NCBI RefSeq assembly: GCF_047303325.1
Contig: NZ_JBKBEX010000010.1
Coordinates: 1-64,000, forward strand
Source of the DNA: Polaromonas sp047303325
GTDB taxonomy: Bacteria; Pseudomonadota; Gammaproteobacteria; Burkholderiales; Burkholderiaceae_C
Length of the DNA stretch: 64,000 nucleotides
Reading direction: 5' to 3'
In this document: positions 61,548 through 64,000 of the stretch, piece after piece
How positions within the stretch are numbered: the stretch's first letter is position 1
Layout of the letters: each line of letters opens with the position of its first letter
Translations under genes and position numbers: made by a program
Notes under the pieces: generated by a model
Seen by the model: only the letters and a program-made list of their open reading frames with translations
What the model was told of the DNA's origin: nothing
Database searches by the model: none

Positions 61548-62210
61548 TCAGCCTCCCGCGGGCTTGGTGCTTTGGGCCGGTGGCGTGGCGGGCTTGGCCG
61601 GCAGCATGCGCGCCAGCTCTTCCTCGCTGATGATCTCGAAAATGCGGATGACCTTCTGCACGCCCGGCGTGGAGCGCACCACCTCGGTGGCGCGATCGGC
61701 TTCACGCTGCGTGACACGGCCCATCAGGTAGGTCGTGCCGCGCTCCGTGATCACCTTGAAGGCGTTGGACGACAGGTCGCGCGCATCGAGCAGCATGGCC
61801 TTGACGCGGCCGGTGACCAGGGCGTCGGAAGAGCGCTGCGTCAGGGTCGAGGCGCCCATGATGGACAGCTCGTTGACCACCGAGTTCACGTTTTCCACAC
61901 GCGCAACGATCTGCTCGACCAGTTGTTTGTCCTGGGCATTCGGCACTTCGCCGGTGAGCAGCACCTGACGGTTGTAGCTGGTCAGGTTGACATGCACGCG
62001 CTCGCCGACATTGCTGCGGATGCGGCTGGTGGCGCGCAGCTCTATGCCCTCGTCCTCGAGTTGCGCGCCGGAGGTGCGGCGGTCGGTCGCCACCATCGCG
62101 CCGCCCGCGACGCCGCCCACCACCAGCGGGAAGCAGGCCGTCAGGCTTGCGCCCAACAGGGTGGCCGTGACCACGGTCAAAGTCAGCCGTTTAAACGAAA
62201 CACATTTCAT
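61548..62210 (-). CDS. dolP: Outer-membrane lipoprotein with two BON domains (DolP/YraP type)
   Basis: A 220-residue lipoprotein. The signal peptide ends in lipobox LTAC. Two BON domains follow (about 60-125 with NLTSYNRQVLLTGEVPN, and about 138-195 with ERGTTYLMGRVTQREAD). DolP binds anionic phospholipids and supports outer-membrane integrity in enterobacteria. The ATG at 62210 overlaps the end of the SIS-domain gene by 4 bases. The C-terminus is Pro/Ala-rich. Confidence 0.92.
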   Translation of the reverse strand: MKCVSFKRLTLTVVTATLLGASLTACFPLVVGGVAGGAMVATDRRTSGAQLEDEGIELRATSRIRSNVGERVHVNLTSYNRQVLLTGEVPNAQDKQLVEQIVARVENVNSVVNELSIMGASTLTQRSSDALVTGRVKAMLLDARDLSSNAFKVITERGTTYLMGRVTQREADRATEVVRSTPGVQKVIRIFEIISEEELARMLPAKPATPPAQSTKPAGG

Positions 62211-62806
62211 ACAGAGGTCTCCTGGTCGCCAAGTAACTGGGTATCCACGCCATCGCAGATGCAATGGAGGACAAGAAGGTGCACTTCCTGGATACGCGCG
62301 GTCCGCTCATGCGGCACGCAGATATGCACATCGGTTTCACGCAAGGCGTGGGTGATCTTGCCGCCGCCGCGGCCCGTCAGGGCCACCACGGTCATCTCGC
62401 GCTCATGGGCGGCTTCGATGGCGGCCAGCACATTGGCCGAGTTGCCGCTGGTGCTCATGGCCAGCAGCACATCGCCGGCGACGCCCAGCGCGCGAACCTG
62501 CTTGGAGAAGATCACCGAAAAATCGTAGTCGTTGGCAATCGCGGTGAGGATGGAGCTATCCGTCGTCAGGGCGATCGCGCCCAGCTCGGGCCTCTCGCGT
62601 TCATAGCGGCCGACGAACTCGGCGGCGAAATGCTGGGCATCGGCGGCCGATCCGCCGTTGCCGCAGGCCAGCACCTTGCCGCCGCTGGTGACACTGGCCA
62701 ATATGGCCTGCACCGCCGCCGCGATCGGTTTGGAGAGAACCTGGGCGGCCTGGTACTTGAGGTCGGCGCTGTCGATAAACTGCTGTTCAATGCGTTGTTC
62801 AAGCAT
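62207..62806 (-). CDS. diaA: SIS-domain protein, DiaA/GmhA type
   Basis: A 199-residue SIS-domain protein with the loop ACGNGGSAADAQHFAAEFVGR and STSGNSANVLAAI. It is homologous both to phosphoheptose isomerase GmhA and to DiaA, which binds DnaA and helps start replication. The neighbours yraN and dolP match the E. coli yraN-diaA(yraO)-dolP(yraP) order, so DiaA is favoured. The start MLEQRIEQQF at 62806 is the family N-terminus. Confidence 0.88.
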   Translation of the reverse strand: MLEQRIEQQFIDSADLKYQAAQVLSKPIAAAVQAILASVTSGGKVLACGNGGSAADAQHFAAEFVGRYERERPELGAIALTTDSSILTAIANDYDFSVIFSKQVRALGVAGDVLLAMSTSGNSANVLAAIEAAHEREMTVVALTGRGGGKITHALRETDVHICVPHERTARIQEVHLLVLHCICDGVDTQLLGDQETSV

Positions 62807-62961
62807 GCGCCAATGATAGCGGGTCATGGTGGCCCTCTGATTGCCGGCCGGCGCAGGTCGGCCGGCCCGCCCCGGCGATCTTTATAGAATCGAAGGCTTT
62901 GCGAAAAAGCAGCCGCCCCCCGGGTAGGCCTGCCCCGTATCGCGGGGCACAAAAGCGGAAC

Positions 62962-62976
62962 TAGTTCCAGGAACTA
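62962..62976. promoter_or_regulatory. Palindrome TAGTTCC-A-GGAACTA
   Basis: A perfect 7-bp inverted repeat around a single central base, about 100 bases before the start of the unknown gene at 63079 and 155 bases before diaA. It is short and symmetric like a dimeric repressor site. Confidence 0.4.
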
Positions 62977-63078
62977 TGTCCCGGTTCATTCCAAAAATGC
63001 GGCGCGCGACCGCCGCTTGCGGAGAAATTGGGCCATCATCGATACACACGGTTACCTAACAAACCAGTCCCCACGCAC

Positions 63079-63387
63079 ATGAGCAGTCCCGTCTTTGATC
63101 CCGAGGTCGTGAGCAGAGTGACCACCGCCTTTATGCAGGCAACGGCCGCGAGATGGTCGTTTCCGAGCGTGGAGCTGCAGGACCGCGACACCTTCATGCT
63201 GATACGCGTAGACGTTCCGCCCTCGGACCAGCGCGACATCGACCTGCCCGTGCGGCAATCCATCGCACTCGCGCTCAACCAGGCCGTGCCCGTGCATTTC
63301 ACGCAGAAGTTCGGCCACTGGATCGTCACCTTTCTGCGCGACAACAAGATGGTCGAGACCGTGCACCCGAGCGAATTTCAAACCTGA
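63079..63387 (+). CDS. Unknown 102-residue cytosolic protein
   Basis: I do not recognise this protein. It starts MSSPVFDPEVVSRVTTAFMQ and has a mixed alpha/beta pattern with RDTFMLIRVDVPPSDQRDIDLPVRQSI in the middle and HWIVTFLRDNKMVETVHP near the end. It has no signal peptide or cysteine. Codon use is like the neighbours, so it is probably real. It interrupts the usual yraN-diaA neighbourhood on the opposite strand. Confidence 0.6.
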   Translation: MSSPVFDPEVVSRVTTAFMQATAARWSFPSVELQDRDTFMLIRVDVPPSDQRDIDLPVRQSIALALNQAVPVHFTQKFGHWIVTFLRDNKMVETVHPSEFQT

Positions 63388-63421
63388 CGAAGCGAGCCCC
63401 CGCAATGCCGGCGGGCACGGT

Positions 63422-63877
63422 TCACGAAGCGTCGAACGCGGCCGGCAGCCATTCGATGGCGGTGCCCGCCTTTTGACCGAGCGCGCCCTGCACCAGCACC
63501 ACGTCAAAACGGCAGGGCGGCGGGCTCGCGAAACGCATCAGGTAGTGGCGCGCCGCCAGCACGATGCGCTGCCGTTTGGCGCTGCTGATGCTGGCCGCCG
63601 CGCCGCCGTGTGAGTCATCCGCCCGCTGCCGCACCTCCACGAACACCAGCGTGCCGTCGGGCGCGCGCATCACCAGGTCGATCTCGCCGCCGCCGCGGCC
63701 GGGCGTTCGATAATTGGCCTCCACAAAGCGCAAGCCGGCCCGTTGCAGGTAAGCGCGCGCGGCGGATTCCGCAGCATCGCCGCGCGACTTGGTGGTAACC
63801 TGACCGGGCTCGGGCCGCGCCTCGGCGGCCGCGGCCACCGGCGGCACCTTGGAAACCTGTTTTCTGGAAAACCACAT
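63422..63877 (-). CDS. yraN: YraN family (UPF0102) nuclease-like protein
   Basis: A 151-residue protein of the UPF0102 family. The nuclease-like core is present: GDAAESAARAYLQRAGLRFVEANYR, then GGGEIDLVM and TLVFVEVRQR with the acidic residues of a restriction-endonuclease-like fold. Function is unknown. About 28 residues at the N-terminus precede the conserved core. Its ATG shares its first base with the start of rsmI on the other strand. Confidence 0.9.
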   Translation of the reverse strand: MWFSRKQVSKVPPVAAAAEARPEPGQVTTKSRGDAAESAARAYLQRAGLRFVEANYRTPGRGGGEIDLVMRAPDGTLVFVEVRQRADDSHGGAAASISSAKRQRIVLAARHYLMRFASPPPCRFDVVLVQGALGQKAGTAIEWLPAAFDAS

Positions 63878-64000
63878 TGAACGCTTCTTTCGACCTGGCC
63901 CTGGATGCGGCGCGCGCCGCGGCGGGCATGCAGCATTATCCGGAAAGCGCGCTGTATGTCGTGGCCACGCCCATAGGCAACCTGGCCGACATCAGCCTGC
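63877..64000 (+). CDS. rsmI: 16S rRNA (cytidine-2'-O)-methyltransferase RsmI, N-terminal part
   Basis: The window ends 41 codons into this gene. The segment ALYVVATPIGNLADISL is the signature of RsmI, which methylates C1402 of 16S rRNA. The most likely start is TTG at 63877, with GGAAA 8 bases upstream; an ATG at 63928 (MQHYPESALY) is an alternative. It is divergent from yraN with no gap. Confidence 0.88.
   Translation, partial: MNASFDLALDAARAAAGMQHYPESALYVVATPIGNLADISL

Overview
The window is a high-GC stretch of a betaproteobacterial chromosome, most likely family Comamonadaceae (a Polaromonas, Rhodoferax or Variovorax relative). The evidence is the gene order: tRNA-Tyr/Gly/Thr-tuf, a split trpE-trpG-trpD-trpC operon followed by ung, hpf-ptsN-hprK, fur/bamE-dapB-exbB-exbD-leuS-lptE and holA-proA, yggS/pilT-pilU, and rsmI/yraN-diaA-dolP, all typical of Burkholderiales. 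Nearly all of it is chromosomal housekeeping DNA. I see no prophage, integrase, plasmid gene or CRISPR array.

Layout. 1-650: start of tuf and three tRNAs (minus strand). 0.7-8.6 kb: a patatin-like lipase, then a minus-strand trp operon (trpE, chorismate mutase, trpG, threonine aldolase, a LysE/RhtB exporter, trpD, trpC, ung). 9-11 kb: a secreted chalcone-isomerase-like protein, gph and an unknown exported protein. 11.1-16.3 kb: a three-gene signalling block (CHASE3 hybrid histidine kinase, response regulator, REC-cyclase-Hpt protein) that could form a complete phosphorelay ending in cAMP synthesis. 16.4-24.6 kb: rpe/apaG, a membrane protein usually named 'site-specific recombinase', an antiporter, ybdK, thiL and a LysR regulator. 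24.6-31.7 kb: a phytase-like exported protein, pgpA-pncC, an NTF2-like protein, a fluoroacetate-dehalogenase-like hydrolase, OsmC, CorA and a second patatin. 32-46 kb: hpf-ptsN-hprK, fur/bamE, dapB, exbBD, leuS, lptE, holA and proA, with an arginase/ornithine cyclodeaminase/Lrp cassette between lptE and holA. 46-53 kb: gshA, kup, and putA with its own Lrp-type regulator. 53-64 kb: an ABC binding protein, a DUF3617 protein, yggS, pilT-pilU, a LysR/tautomerase module, a beta-hydroxyacid dehydrogenase, dolP, diaA, an unknown protein, yraN and the start of rsmI.

How the genes connect. Arginase, ornithine cyclodeaminase and PutA together make a route from arginine through ornithine and proline to glutamate. 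Each operon faces a divergent Lrp/AsnC gene across a dyad-rich promoter region. PtsN and HprK are the sensory part of a betaproteobacterial PTS-Ntr system.

The most unusual non-genic features are a 164-bp MITE-like element with perfect terminal inverted repeats placed exactly in the stop codon of ptsN, and a family of about 100-bp double-hairpin intergenic repeats (five copies), three of which start at a gene's stop codon. There are also several dyads likely to be operators.
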